Source: Duncaniella sp.
GTDB taxonomy: Bacteria > Bacteroidota > Bacteroidia > Bacteroidales > Muribaculaceae
DNA length: 64,000 nt
Assembly (NCBI GenBank): GCA_023664955.1
Contig: JAMPEV010000002.1
Coordinates: 187,855-251,854 of the forward strand
Direction: 5' to 3'
A program made the position numbers and the translations under genes. This document shows positions 19,801 to 28,455 of the stretch, in pieces. Every line of letters starts with the position of its first letter. The stretch's first letter is position 1. The notes beneath the pieces are model-generated. The model was not told the origin of the DNA. It ran no database searches and worked only from the letters and a program-made list of their open reading frames with translations.

Positions 19801-20109
19801 TTCGAGCATCTGGGTGTCCTCTACAAGCACCACCTTGATGTCATTTTGACCGGTGACGGGGATTTCCTGGCCTTTGTAGCCCACATAAGTGATTGAGACT
19901 ACATTGCCTTGGCTGACCTTGATGGCAAAATTACCGTCAATGTCGGTGGCGACACCGTTTGTGGTACCTTTAACAAGCACGGAGGCGCCGATGAGCGGCT
20001 CTCCTGTGCCATCTTCTACTACGCCTCGAAGAGTATACTCCTGGGCGCTCAGGCTGACTGTGCCTATTATCAAGGCAAGTAGCCATGTCAGAAACCGATG
20101 TTTTTCCAT
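16867..20109 (-). CDS. SusC-like TonB-dependent glycan transporter
   Basis: A 1080-residue outer-membrane importer. A signal peptide ends near residue 22 (VSLSAQ-E). Residues 25-110 are a carboxypeptidase-regulatory-like domain (LRGVVEDGTGEPLIGASVLVKG, then GYKGQEIPV), followed by the SusC plug (VVIGYGTARKKDLTGAV, then ASSAAIYGARAAAGVIIITTKKG) and the beta-barrel ending in NFGVNVTL. It takes up oligosaccharides with energy from TonB-ExbBD. A -7 element at 20158-20165 precedes it. The divergent neighbour is the hybrid two-component regulator that would switch it on. Confidence 0.95.
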   Translation of the reverse strand: MEKHRFLTWLLALIIGTVSLSAQEYTLRGVVEDGTGEPLIGASVLVKGTTNGVATDIDGNFAIKVSQGNVVSITYVGYKGQEIPVTGQNDIKVVLVEDTQMLEDVVVIGYGTARKKDLTGAVTQINPDKIADQNPGSVQDVLRGVPGLQIGYDSSAKGQGASIRLRGQNSLGTDASPMIVLDGMAFYGELSEINPDDIAQIDVLKDASSAAIYGARAAAGVIIITTKKGKEGKPTITLSANVGVTNKAHYNDYYDAEGYLQHLVDWNKMQWTYAQGADGLYGYYNATANGSPAYPAGYFDDPRKAADQAAWASATGASGVGISDGETYMGLWGRRLAMYNSPYVLQNFIDGKTMDWNDQVFRTGIKQDYNAAVSGATERSNYYISAGYMKNEGPIQGTEYEAFRATMKIHTKITPWLELGAQANFQDRSDGDISVSLGTNYWDNNMLRNSPYSNLRTADGQYEQYPMSGLPTNGGYNYYHDRQYYELDKGYTTINSIFNIKVNLPAGFTYTFNIAPRYQWFHDRYWMKADLPNASASSRGVNRENVKTFDWNLNNTLTWDRTFLDVHHFTVTLVQEAEDHKYWQDRIEARNIQPTDALGFHYTAGANKEQSNFSTKDAHYTATSYLGRAFYSYDNKYMITGSFRRDGFSGFGANNKWGNFGSVGLGWNFSDEKFMEFSRDWLDNAKLRVSWGTNGNREFGDLKNDINNVYKPLANLSVDGSMVYYNNGTPTVVNALSMNRLGAPNLRWERTESWNYGLDFSFLNSRLTGNIDIYTKTTKDMIMSQRLPSFSGFSSIAANLGEVSNKGFEIGLNSINIDLKDFQWSTALAFSYNKNAIKHIYGNKDENGKEADDSSNGWYIDKPIGEIWWFKTDGVWQNTPEDIIAAAKVGQKPGDPKVVNVYTEDDKEDGTPVYNDKDKVFLGTTNPPIYWSLRNDFTFFKDFTFSFSLYSYMGHKSTSNAWLNDDNGGSQMVNGFNLPAKEYWTPDNPTNDFCRLQAVSPAGVSAASKLINRSFVRLDNITLGYTIPQNFTRRFMVERIRVTASCNNVCTFHSSQWKYGDPENGGLSNRTFNFGVNVTL

Positions 20110-20157
20110 TGGTAGTTACTATTTGGTTATTTTCATGATGAATTTCCAAAATAAAGT

Positions 20158-20165
20158 CAAATATA
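20158..20165 (-). promoter_or_regulatory. -7 element of the susCD operon
   Basis: The minus strand reads TATATTTG 49 nt upstream of the susC ATG. The -33 position carries only a run of T without a G, as expected for a promoter that needs an activator. Confidence 0.55.
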
Positions 20166-20382
20166 GTGAACCGAGTAAAAAGTAAAAAAAATAGCGATTC
20201 CTTTGCTATTTACTTAAAAAACAATCTAAATTTACCTTAAAAACTATCCGCTATTGGTATGAACCTTATATAACCATTAATTTCATCTGTTAAAACAAGT
20301 GCTTTCCATCAAAACCGCGGAGCGGTGGTGGTTGTGGTTAACCCCGGGTGGAACACCAGCGTAACCCGGAGTATTTGACCCT

Positions 20383-20425
20383 TTTCCCCACTAATGCCCG
20401 GAGGTGCGATGTCGTGGTAGCCTTA
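20383..20425. repeat. Copy B of a suspected dispersed intergenic repeat
   Basis: A stretch starting TTTCCC with the core CCCGGAG-nn-GCGAT and ending CTTA aligns with 9576-9617. As with copy A, GC-rich palindromic sequence lies just to its left. Confidence 0.4.
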
Positions 20426-20575
20426 TTTTAACTAAAATCGCAGTCGTTAATTTCTATTGCAAAATTACAATAAGAGTTCAAAGCCATACTAGCCCGAATC
20501 ATTCTAAAATGCGATTAAATCATTCACAAAGTGCCTTGTGAACGATTGGGAACATACTCTAACCGATTCTGACTA

Positions 20576-20605
20576 TTGGATTTTAAATTTAATGTGGTAT
20601 ATTTG
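20576..20605 (+). promoter_or_regulatory. Promoter of the hybrid regulator gene
   Basis: TTG at 20576-20578, 19 nt, then TATATTTG at 20598-20605. Predicted leader of about 70 nt before the ATG at 20683. The -7 octamer equals that of the divergent susC promoter. Confidence 0.6.
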
Positions 20606-20682
20606 CAAATACAAAATCACTGCTATGTTATGAGCGGCCGTCGCTGCCTCGTTTCACCATGAATCGGTAACATAATCCAACC

Positions 20683-23600
20683 ATGAAACCAGGAAAGTTC
20701 AGACGTATTTTTGCCCTGTGGCTTATGATTCTCCCGGCTCTCTTTTTAAGAGGTGAGGGGAGAATGGTGAGCAACTATGGAATTGCCTCCGGGTTGTCTA
20801 ACGGTTATGTAATGTCGATCACTCAGGATGCCGGCGGCACAATATGGGTGGCTACCGAGGAGGGGTTGAATCGTTTTGACGGTAACCGGTTCAGAAGCTA
20901 TACAAGGGATAATTCGGGGCTTTCGGGAAACGAACTGAATTGCTTGGCTCAACTACCTTCTGACCCCGATCATCTTTGGATTGGGACCCAGCGTGACGGT
21001 GTGTGCGTGTACGACCGTCGTACGGGAGAAATCTCACATTTGGGGTACGATATAATAAAATCGGCAAATGTCACTTCTATCGTGCCGGCTTTGGATGGTG
21101 ATGGGCTTTGGATTACCCATTATTATCAAGGTGTACAGTATTATAATCCATCTACCGGTGAAACAAGGGTATATAATGAAGAGAACATCAATGGCATGCC
21201 GGCTGAGTTATGGACTGTGGCTGAAGGAAATGACGGTCTGCTGTATGTAGGGACAAACCATGACGGACTTTGTGTGATTGACACCGCCGCTCATTCAATG
21301 GAACTGTTTAGCTATCACGGTGATATGGCTTCATTTCCGAGTAACTCCGTTTACAGTCTGTGTTTTGATACAAGCGGAAACCTTTGGGTGGGAACCGGAC
21401 ATGGCGCTGTGTTGCTGAATCCCCGTACAAGGGTAATTACTCCATTTGTTCACAGTGAGAATGATCCCAATTCTATTGCTCCCGGACGTATACGCGACAT
21501 AAAGCAGATGAGTAATGGAGAAATTTGGTTTGCTTCCACTCAGGGCGGGGTGAGTGTTATTTCACCGGGAAATTTTTACCATAATAACTTGCGTAATGCC
21601 AAGTTCTTAAGGATAAAGGTGGAGGGTGTCCCTCAAGGCTTGTCAAGCAATTATGCTCGTTGCTTGTTCCAGGACTCATTTGGTAATGTATGGGTGGGAA
21701 ATTACCGTTCAGGGGTAGACGTTATAAGCCATTTGCCGCCGATTTTCTCACGCATAGATTACATTGATAAAAATTCAAGGAATGTTACTTACAAGGCTGT
21801 GTGGAGTTGTGTCACTGATCCCGGAGATGGCACATTGTGGATCGGTGGCGAAAATGAGATTGTAAGTGTTAGGGGTGGAAACGTTTACACAACTCAGCTT
21901 CCACGCTCTGTGGATGGTTCTCACACGTATGTGAGGGCGCTGGCAATGGATTATAAACGAACTCTATGGATTGGCACTTCGGATAATGGCGTGCTTATGT
22001 ATCAGCCGGAATTTAAGAGGTTTACAACGGTAAAGGGTGCCCCGGATGACATTAGGATGATTTTTGAAGATGTTGATGGAACTATGCGAATTGGCTCAGA
22101 TGTAGGTGCTTTTATTTACCGAGATGGAACCCTTATAGCTGATTCGGCCGTAAATATTCGATTGATTGACAAGGTTATAAACTCGATGCTCCGTGATCGG
22201 CAAGGCAATCTATGGGTGGGAACTTTCGGAAAAGGTATCACAGTCCTTGACAAGGATTATAGAGTGATTCATTCTTATACGATTGACGAAGGTTTCCCCT
22301 CCAATGCCATCAATGCTATGCGTATCGATTCGCATGGCAGGATATGGGTGGCCACTCGTGGCGGTCTGGTGCTGTTTGCTGATACTCGTCAACCGGATGA
22401 TTTCAAGATAATTGAGAATGTGGAGCGTCCCGGCATTTCTCACATAAGTTCTGTCGAAGAGGATATCGATGGCAGTGTATGGGTGAGTTCGAGCCGCGGA
22501 ATAGCCCGCATAAATCCCAATACGTTAAAAGCTTCTATTTATGATGGTATGGAGATGATGCCGCTTCATTCTTTTGCCGAGAATGGTTCAACGGTTGATG
22601 ATTCCGGCCGGATTTATTTTGCATCCGCTAATGGTGTGTTCTCTCTGATGCCTCATGATGTAGATGCTACATTAACCCCCCAACCGATAAAAATTACTAA
22701 CTTTACGGTTTACAAAGGTGGAGGAAGTCGTGATAATGAGCTGGATATCCCGATTAATTCCGATTTTTTGGAATTGCCACACTACCTTAATACTTTCCGT
22801 ATCAAGTTCAGTGTGATGGATCATGCTATGGCACAACGTGCTGATTTGTCATACAACATGTTAGGCCTTGACGATGTGTGGATTGAGACATATGGCAATA
22901 ACGATGCTATGTACCGTGATCTTCCTCCGGGTGAGTACAAGTTTCAGGTCCGTCAGCGTTTGAAAGGGCATGATTGGGAGCAGCCGGTGACGGTGCTCAC
23001 TCTGAGAATATCCCCCCCTATTTACCTAACATGGTGGGCGAAAGTTATTTACGTTATTTTAATCATTGCTTTATTTTTTGCTATGGCTTTGTTTTATCAA
23101 CATAGGGTGAGATTAAAACAACGTCTGGCAGCGGAGGTGGAAAAGAGTCGAAACCGTCAGAAACTCAATGACGAACGACTACGTTTCTACACGAATATTA
23201 CGCACGAACTCCGCACTCCGCTCACGCTTATTATGGGACCGTTGGAGGATATGGTGAGCGACCCGGGTATGCCCAGCCAATATTCCTATAAGCTTCAAAT
23301 GGTTAGGGATAGCTCTAATACCCTGCTTAATCTTATAAACGGTATTCTTGAATTTCGCAAAACAGAGACTCAAAATCGTCCTCTCACGGTAAAGTGCGGT
23401 AATCTTGGTAACTTATTGAGGGAGATTGGTATACGATATAAGGAGCTGAACCGCAACCACGATGTGCAGTTTAACATAGATATCGATATTGATTCCCCTG
23501 AGATTTACTATGATGAGGAGATGATGACGATTATTGTCAATAATCTGCTCAGTAATGCGGTGAAATATACTCCTAAAGGCTCAATTTCACTCTCTTTCCA

Positions 23601-24765
23601 CAATGTCGAGGATAATGGCGTGAGATATTCGGAAATAAAGGTGGCAGATACCGGCTATGGCATATCAGCCAATAAATTACCACGGATTTTTGAACGCTAC
23701 TATCAAGTGAAAGGTGAACACCAGGCTTCCGGCACAGGCATCGGACTGTCTCTCGTAAAAAATCTTGTTGATTTGCACGAGGCTGAAATATCGGTTTCCT
23801 CGAAGGAGGGGGAGGGCTCGGTGTTTACTGTGCGTCTGTGTACAGATAATCTTTATCCAAATGCTTTGTGGGCTGAGGACTCCAACAGTTCTCAATCTTC
23901 TGAGAAGGAGGAGATTTTAGATGAAGAGTCTCTCCGAAATGATCGCACCAAGGTACTTGTGGTTGAGGATAATGACGATATTCGAGAATATATTCGTCAA
24001 GCACTCGAGGTGCAGTTCTCTGTGCTGACTGCCCGAAACGGATTAGAGGGCTTGAAGAAGGTCCAGGAAGAGAATCCCGATTTCGTGATTAGCGATATCA
24101 TGATGCCTGAAATGGATGGTGTGACGTTGTGTCGGAGTATCAAGGAAGATATTCTTACCAGCCATATCTCCGTAATCCTTCTCACAGCCAAGGATGCATT
24201 GCGCGATAAGGAAGAGGGTTATGAGGCCGGCGCAGATTCGTATCTTACTAAGCCTTTTAGCGCAAAACTGTTATTGAGCCGTATTCATAACATCCAGCGT
24301 CAGCGTCGCACTATTGCATCACAGCTTATGTCGTGTCCTATACCAATTTCTGGAGATGCTGAACAGGGTAAAGTGACTCCTCCGGAGGATGAGATTAAAG
24401 AGAAATCAGATGCAGAAAAGTCGCTGAATCCTCTTGACCGCCTGTTTATTGACAAGATCAATAATATCATTAACGAAAATATTTCTCTCGAAGATCTCGG
24501 CGTGACTTTCTTGGCCGAACGAATGTGCATGAGTCAGTCGTCACTCTATCGTAAACTTATGGCGATAGTCGGGGTGTCGGCTAATGAGTATATCCGCCAC
24601 ATCCGACTTAGCAGGGCAGTGGAGATGCTGAGGAGTGGCGAACTGAATATCACTGAGGTGGCTTATAACACAGGTTTTGGTAGCCATTCTTCGTTTGGTA
24701 AGGCATTTAAGAAGGAGTATGGGCTGTCTCCGTCGGAATATATTAAAACAGTCAGTGATAAATGA
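20683..24765 (+). CDS. Hybrid two-component system sensor/AraC regulator of the PUL
   Basis: A 1360-residue inner-membrane protein joining a periplasmic sensor, kinase, receiver and DNA-binding domain in one chain. A signal/anchor (1-24) is followed by two seven-bladed propeller regions of Reg_prop repeats (about 30-660, with repeated 'GxIWVAT' and 'GNLWVG' strands), a Y_Y_Y domain (about 690-760), a membrane helix near 785-805, a HisKA domain with His841 in FYTNITHELRTPLT, a HATPase (about 940-1055, with the GTGIGLSL loop), a receiver with Asp1138 in VISDIMMPEMDG, and a C-terminal AraC HTH (about 1255-1355). Such proteins bind an oligosaccharide from the target glycan and activate their own PUL. 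GH43 and GH105 genes follow at 32 and 30 nt, likely one transcript. Confidence 0.96.
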   Translation: MKPGKFRRIFALWLMILPALFLRGEGRMVSNYGIASGLSNGYVMSITQDAGGTIWVATEEGLNRFDGNRFRSYTRDNSGLSGNELNCLAQLPSDPDHLWIGTQRDGVCVYDRRTGEISHLGYDIIKSANVTSIVPALDGDGLWITHYYQGVQYYNPSTGETRVYNEENINGMPAELWTVAEGNDGLLYVGTNHDGLCVIDTAAHSMELFSYHGDMASFPSNSVYSLCFDTSGNLWVGTGHGAVLLNPRTRVITPFVHSENDPNSIAPGRIRDIKQMSNGEIWFASTQGGVSVISPGNFYHNNLRNAKFLRIKVEGVPQGLSSNYARCLFQDSFGNVWVGNYRSGVDVISHLPPIFSRIDYIDKNSRNVTYKAVWSCVTDPGDGTLWIGGENEIVSVRGGNVYTTQLPRSVDGSHTYVRALAMDYKRTLWIGTSDNGVLMYQPEFKRFTTVKGAPDDIRMIFEDVDGTMRIGSDVGAFIYRDGTLIADSAVNIRLIDKVINSMLRDRQGNLWVGTFGKGITVLDKDYRVIHSYTIDEGFPSNAINAMRIDSHGRIWVATRGGLVLFADTRQPDDFKIIENVERPGISHISSVEEDIDGSVWVSSSRGIARINPNTLKASIYDGMEMMPLHSFAENGSTVDDSGRIYFASANGVFSLMPHDVDATLTPQPIKITNFTVYKGGGSRDNELDIPINSDFLELPHYLNTFRIKFSVMDHAMAQRADLSYNMLGLDDVWIETYGNNDAMYRDLPPGEYKFQVRQRLKGHDWEQPVTVLTLRISPPIYLTWWAKVIYVILIIALFFAMALFYQHRVRLKQRLAAEVEKSRNRQKLNDERLRFYTNITHELRTPLTLIMGPLEDMVSDPGMPSQYSYKLQMVRDSSNTLLNLINGILEFRKTETQNRPLTVKCGNLGNLLREIGIRYKELNRNHDVQFNIDIDIDSPEIYYDEEMMTIIVNNLLSNAVKYTPKGSISLSFHNVEDNGVRYSEIKVADTGYGISANKLPRIFERYYQVKGEHQASGTGIGLSLVKNLVDLHEAEISVSSKEGEGSVFTVRLCTDNLYPNALWAEDSNSSQSSEKEEILDEESLRNDRTKVLVVEDNDDIREYIRQALEVQFSVLTARNGLEGLKKVQEENPDFVISDIMMPEMDGVTLCRSIKEDILTSHISVILLTAKDALRDKEEGYEAGADSYLTKPFSAKLLLSRIHNIQRQRRTIASQLMSCPIPISGDAEQGKVTPPEDEIKEKSDAEKSLNPLDRLFIDKINNIINENISLEDLGVTFLAERMCMSQSSLYRKLMAIVGVSANEYIRHIRLSRAVEMLRSGELNITEVAYNTGFGSHSSFGKAFKKEYGLSPSEYIKTVSDK

Positions 24766-24797
24766 TTGAAGTAGAATAATTTTTACTATGGTTAGAA

Positions 24798-25898
24798 ATG
24801 AATAAGATAGCGAATTTAGTAATGATAGCCATGGCATCGTTGATGGCAGGGTGCGCTGACTCTTCACTTAGGATGCCTGTTGTTAAAGGGAAGATATTTG
24901 ATACTGATAATTATCATATAAATGCCCATGGTGGCAATATCATGGAGCATGATGGCACTTTCTATTGGTATGGGGAGCATCGCGGTGACGGTACTCCTGT
25001 GTCTTACCAGCAGGGGGTGATGTGCTACAGCTCCTCCGACCTAAGAAGTTGGGATAATCGCGGCTTGGTTCTTAAGGTGTCTAATGAAGTGGGTAGTCCT
25101 ATCGAGTCAGGTGGCATTATCGAACGTCCAAAGGTTGTGTATAACCCCGAGACTGAGAAGTTTGTAATGTGGTTTCATAATGAACTTAAAGGGCAGGGTT
25201 ATGCCGCTGCCAACGCAGCTGTGGCAGTGTCTGATAGTCCTACCGGACCGTTTGAATTGCTCAATTCCGGAAGAGTAAATCCCGGCATTTACCCTATGAA
25301 TTTTGCTGATAATCTTAAGGGTAAGGAGTGGAATGATTCGTTGGAGTGGTGGACGCCTGAATGGATGGATGCTGTCAAGGAGGGTATGTTTGTGGAACGA
25401 GATCTTCCAACTGGTCAGATGGCTCGCGATATGACTGTATATGTGGATGATGATGGCGCTGCCTATCACATCTATTCCTCTGAGGATAACCTTACTTTAC
25501 ATATAGCCGAACTCGACCCTTCGTACACTAAACACACCGGAAAGTACATTCGAGTTGCCCCCGGTGGACACAATGAAGCTCCTACCATGTTTAAACATGG
25601 TGGTAAATACTGGATGATAACCTCAGGCTGCACAGGATGGGCTCCAAATGAGGCTCGTTTGATGAGTGCCGATTCGATAATGGGGGAGTGGACTCAGCAT
25701 CCTAATCCTTGTCGTGGTGAAAAGGCTGATAAGACTTTTGGCAGTCAGGGAACTTATGTTATGAATCTCAATGGCAATTTGACTTTTATGGCTGATTTGT
25801 GGAAGCCAAAAGCTCTCTCTGAGTCTGGTCACTTATGGTTGCCAATACAGTTTGACGAGAATGATATGCCATATATTACCCTTGATGTGGAAATATAG
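24798..25898 (+). CDS. GH43 lipoprotein, resembling exo-beta-1,3-galactanases
   Basis: A 366-residue five-bladed propeller hydrolase with lipobox MAGC (Cys19), so membrane-anchored. The sequence opens INAHGGNI where many GH43 enzymes have the Asp base, and instead shows Glu109 in ERPKVVYN, Glu229 in YSSED and Gln317 in SQGTYV. That pattern recalls subfamily 24 exo-beta-1,3-galactanases, in which a Gln replaces the Asp base; the 'RDMTVYVDDDGAAYHIYSSED' block is also typical of subfamily 34. The subfamily is therefore open. It sits directly behind the PUL regulator. Confidence 0.83.
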   Translation: MNKIANLVMIAMASLMAGCADSSLRMPVVKGKIFDTDNYHINAHGGNIMEHDGTFYWYGEHRGDGTPVSYQQGVMCYSSSDLRSWDNRGLVLKVSNEVGSPIESGGIIERPKVVYNPETEKFVMWFHNELKGQGYAAANAAVAVSDSPTGPFELLNSGRVNPGIYPMNFADNLKGKEWNDSLEWWTPEWMDAVKEGMFVERDLPTGQMARDMTVYVDDDGAAYHIYSSEDNLTLHIAELDPSYTKHTGKYIRVAPGGHNEAPTMFKHGGKYWMITSGCTGWAPNEARLMSADSIMGEWTQHPNPCRGEKADKTFGSQGTYVMNLNGNLTFMADLWKPKALSESGHLWLPIQFDENDMPYITLDVEI

Positions 25899-25928
25899 AT
25901 GTAATATAGATAATAAACTTATAGATAT

Positions 25929-28241
25929 ATGAAATTCAACAGACTAACTCTAACGGCAATATGTGCGGTATTGAGCTGCAATTTTGCCTTTGCGACCCCA
26001 ACCAAGGAGTCGAAACAGGTCCGTGACATTATCACGAAGGTTAACGACCATTGGCAATCCACTCATTCCCCCGAAACTTGGGCTTTTTGGGATAATGCTG
26101 CTTACCACACCGGAAATATGGAGGCGTATTTCCTAACCGGTAATGAAGTGTGGAAGAATTATTCTGAAACTTGGGCCGAACATAATCAGTGGAAGGGTGC
26201 GAAAAGCGCCGACCGCAGTAAGTGGAAGTATAATTATGGTGAAACTGATGATCATGTGCTTTTCGGTGACTGGCAAATCTGTTTCCAAACTTACGCAGAC
26301 CTCTATCGTATCCTCCCCGATGATCGCCGATTGAAGCGGGCTAAGGAGGTGATGGAGTATGAGATGACAACTCCTAATAATGACTATTGGTGGTGGGCTG
26401 ACGGTCTTTACATGGTTATGCCTGTAATGACTAAACTTTACAATATCACCGGCAATGAGAAGTATCTCGAAAAGTTGTATGAATACGTTCAGTATAGCGA
26501 TAGCATAATGCTTGACCCAGAGACAGGTCTCTATTATCGTGATGCCAAATATGTGTATCCCAAACATAAAAGTGCTAATGGCGTGAAGGATTTTTGGGCG
26601 CGTGGCGATGGTTGGGTGCTTGCAGGGCTTGCTAAAGTGTTGAAGGATCTTCCGGTTGATTATAAGCATCGTAAGTTCTTCGAGGATAAGTATGTGAAAC
26701 TCGCCGATGCTGTGGTGGCTTCTCAGCAGCCCGGTGGATATTGGTCTCGTTCCATGCTCGATGAAGCTCATGCCCCGGGTCCCGAAACAAGCGGTACGGC
26801 TTTCTTTACTTACGGTTTGCTTTGGGGTGTAAATAATGGCTATCTTAATGATGCTAAGTATCTTGATGCAGCTAAGAAAGGTTGGGATTATCTCTCAAAA
26901 ACCGCTCTACAAAATGATGGCTCAGTAGGTTACGTCCAGCCGATTGGCGAAAAGGCTATCCCCGGCCAGGTTGTGGACCGCAATTCTACTTCTAATTTTG
27001 GTACGGGTGCTTTCCTGCTTGCAGCTTGTGAATATGTACGTTTACTCGAAAAGGAGTCTAATGAGGACCGTGCATACTGGACTGATCTTGCCTACAAGAT
27101 GGCAGCTCCGGTGCTCAGCAAGATGGCTGAGGGTAATCTTAAGAAAAATATGTTGGTGGAGGTTAGTCCTAACTGGGATGGCAGAAATAAGGGTGTCACA
27201 TATCTTGAGACTTTTGGCCGCCTGATGGCCGGTATAGCCCCTTGGCTTTCTCTTCCTGATGATGACACAGCCGAAGGTGCGAAACGTAAACAGCTCCGTG
27301 AATGGGCTTTGAGCAGCTATAAGAATGCCGTTGACCCTGATAACCCCGACTATCTCCTTTGGCGCGGACACGGACAGGCGCTTGTGGATGCCGCTTATGT
27401 GGCTGAGTCTTTCCTCCGCGCATACGATGCTCTGTGGATGCCTCTTGATGATGTGACTAAGAAGCGTTACGTAGAGGAGTTTTCACAACTCCGCCGTGTG
27501 GATCCCCCTTACACTAATTGGCTTCTTTTCTCTTCTACTATTGAAAGTTTGCTTGCAAAGATTGGTGCTGAGAGCGATGAATATCGCGTAAATTCAGCCA
27601 TCCGCAAGGTTGAGGAGTGGTACACCGGCGATGGTTGGTATGCCGACGGTCCTGATTTCGCTTTCGACTATTACAGTAGCTATGTGTTCCACCCCATGTA
27701 TCTTGAAACACTCCAAGGCATGAGGGATGCCGGTAAAAATACCCGTATACATTATAAAAAATATTACGACCGTGCTTTGCGACGCACTCAGAAGTTCAGC
27801 ATCGTGCTCGAACGTCTGATTTCTCCCGAAGGTACTTTCCCCGTCTTTGGCCGTTCGATTCCCTACCGCATGGCCACAATGCAACCTCTCGCTTTAATGG
27901 CTTGGTACGAGAAGCTGCCTGAAGGTCTTACCAATGGTCAGGTTCGCGCCGCTCTCACCGCTGTGATGCATCGCATGTTTGACGATAAGGAAAATTTCAA
28001 TGAGGATGGTTTCTTGACCATCGGTTTCAGCGGCCGCCAGCCAAATGTGGCCGACTGGTATACCAACAACGGATCGCTCTACATGACCTCATTGGCATTC
28101 TTGCCGCTCGGTCTGCCTTCCACTCACCCATTCTGGTCCGATGCTGCTCTACCATGGACAAGCCAGAAAGCATGGGGCGGCCAGCCCTTCCCCAAGGATC
28201 ACCACTGGGCCAACGGCGCCAAAATCGGCGACCTCTGGTAA
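25929..28241 (+). CDS. GH105 unsaturated glucuronyl hydrolase fused to a DUF2264 domain
   Basis: A 770-residue exported fusion. A signal peptide ends near residue 22 (FAFA-T). Residues 30-375 are an alpha6/alpha6 barrel of the GH88/GH105 type: Asp158 in WADGLYM matches the catalytic Asp of YteR-like enzymes and WARGDGW matches their WxRGxGW motif. This domain removes 4,5-unsaturated uronic acid left by polysaccharide lyases. Residues about 390-765 ('VTYLETFGRLMAGIAPWL', 'DGPDFAFDYYSSYVFHPMYL') match DUF2264, a region that, from memory, contains the CAZy GH154 beta-glucuronidases. If so, one enzyme could remove both unsaturated and saturated glucuronate caps. Last gene of the PUL transcript; a terminator follows. 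Confidence 0.86.
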   Translation: MKFNRLTLTAICAVLSCNFAFATPTKESKQVRDIITKVNDHWQSTHSPETWAFWDNAAYHTGNMEAYFLTGNEVWKNYSETWAEHNQWKGAKSADRSKWKYNYGETDDHVLFGDWQICFQTYADLYRILPDDRRLKRAKEVMEYEMTTPNNDYWWWADGLYMVMPVMTKLYNITGNEKYLEKLYEYVQYSDSIMLDPETGLYYRDAKYVYPKHKSANGVKDFWARGDGWVLAGLAKVLKDLPVDYKHRKFFEDKYVKLADAVVASQQPGGYWSRSMLDEAHAPGPETSGTAFFTYGLLWGVNNGYLNDAKYLDAAKKGWDYLSKTALQNDGSVGYVQPIGEKAIPGQVVDRNSTSNFGTGAFLLAACEYVRLLEKESNEDRAYWTDLAYKMAAPVLSKMAEGNLKKNMLVEVSPNWDGRNKGVTYLETFGRLMAGIAPWLSLPDDDTAEGAKRKQLREWALSSYKNAVDPDNPDYLLWRGHGQALVDAAYVAESFLRAYDALWMPLDDVTKKRYVEEFSQLRRVDPPYTNWLLFSSTIESLLAKIGAESDEYRVNSAIRKVEEWYTGDGWYADGPDFAFDYYSSYVFHPMYLETLQGMRDAGKNTRIHYKKYYDRALRRTQKFSIVLERLISPEGTFPVFGRSIPYRMATMQPLALMAWYEKLPEGLTNGQVRAALTAVMHRMFDDKENFNEDGFLTIGFSGRQPNVADWYTNNGSLYMTSLAFLPLGLPSTHPFWSDAALPWTSQKAWGGQPFPKDHHWANGAKIGDLW

Positions 28242-28340
28242 TCTATCTCTGAGTCAATTACTTTCTAAAAATCCCCAGAGTCTTCAGAGTTCTCATAGTT
28301 CTCAGAATTGATTGATAAATTCTCCAATCTTCTTTCTCAT

Positions 28341-28374
28341 ATAAAAGCGTCGTGGTTAATCACGACGCTTTTAT
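28341..28374 (+). terminator. Terminator of the PUL enzyme operon
   Basis: Arms 28341-28354 and 28361-28374 form a perfect 14-bp stem with a 6-nt loop; the descending arm ends in TTTTAT and continues TATTTAT. Confidence 0.88.
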
Positions 28375-28455
28375 ATTTATGTGAAACATTCCTTAAACTT
28401 TTTAAGCATGACACGGTTATATAGATAGTATTGTAACTCCAAAAATGAGGATACT

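Larger units (their letters stand above)
20110..20682. other. 573-bp divergent control region between susC and the hybrid regulator
   Basis: It holds a promoter for each direction, at the two ends. The middle (about 20300-20425) is GC-richer than its surroundings and carries a suspected dispersed repeat with the inverted pair CCGGGT/ACCCGG. No open reading frame of note is present. Binding sites for the regulator would be expected upstream of the susC -33 region, but none can be recognised by eye. Confidence 0.5.

Noticed and set aside
26133-26771. 212-codon open frame on the minus strand
   Set aside because: It lies fully inside the GH105-DUF2264 gene in the opposite direction, and its translation is low-complexity shadow sequence.
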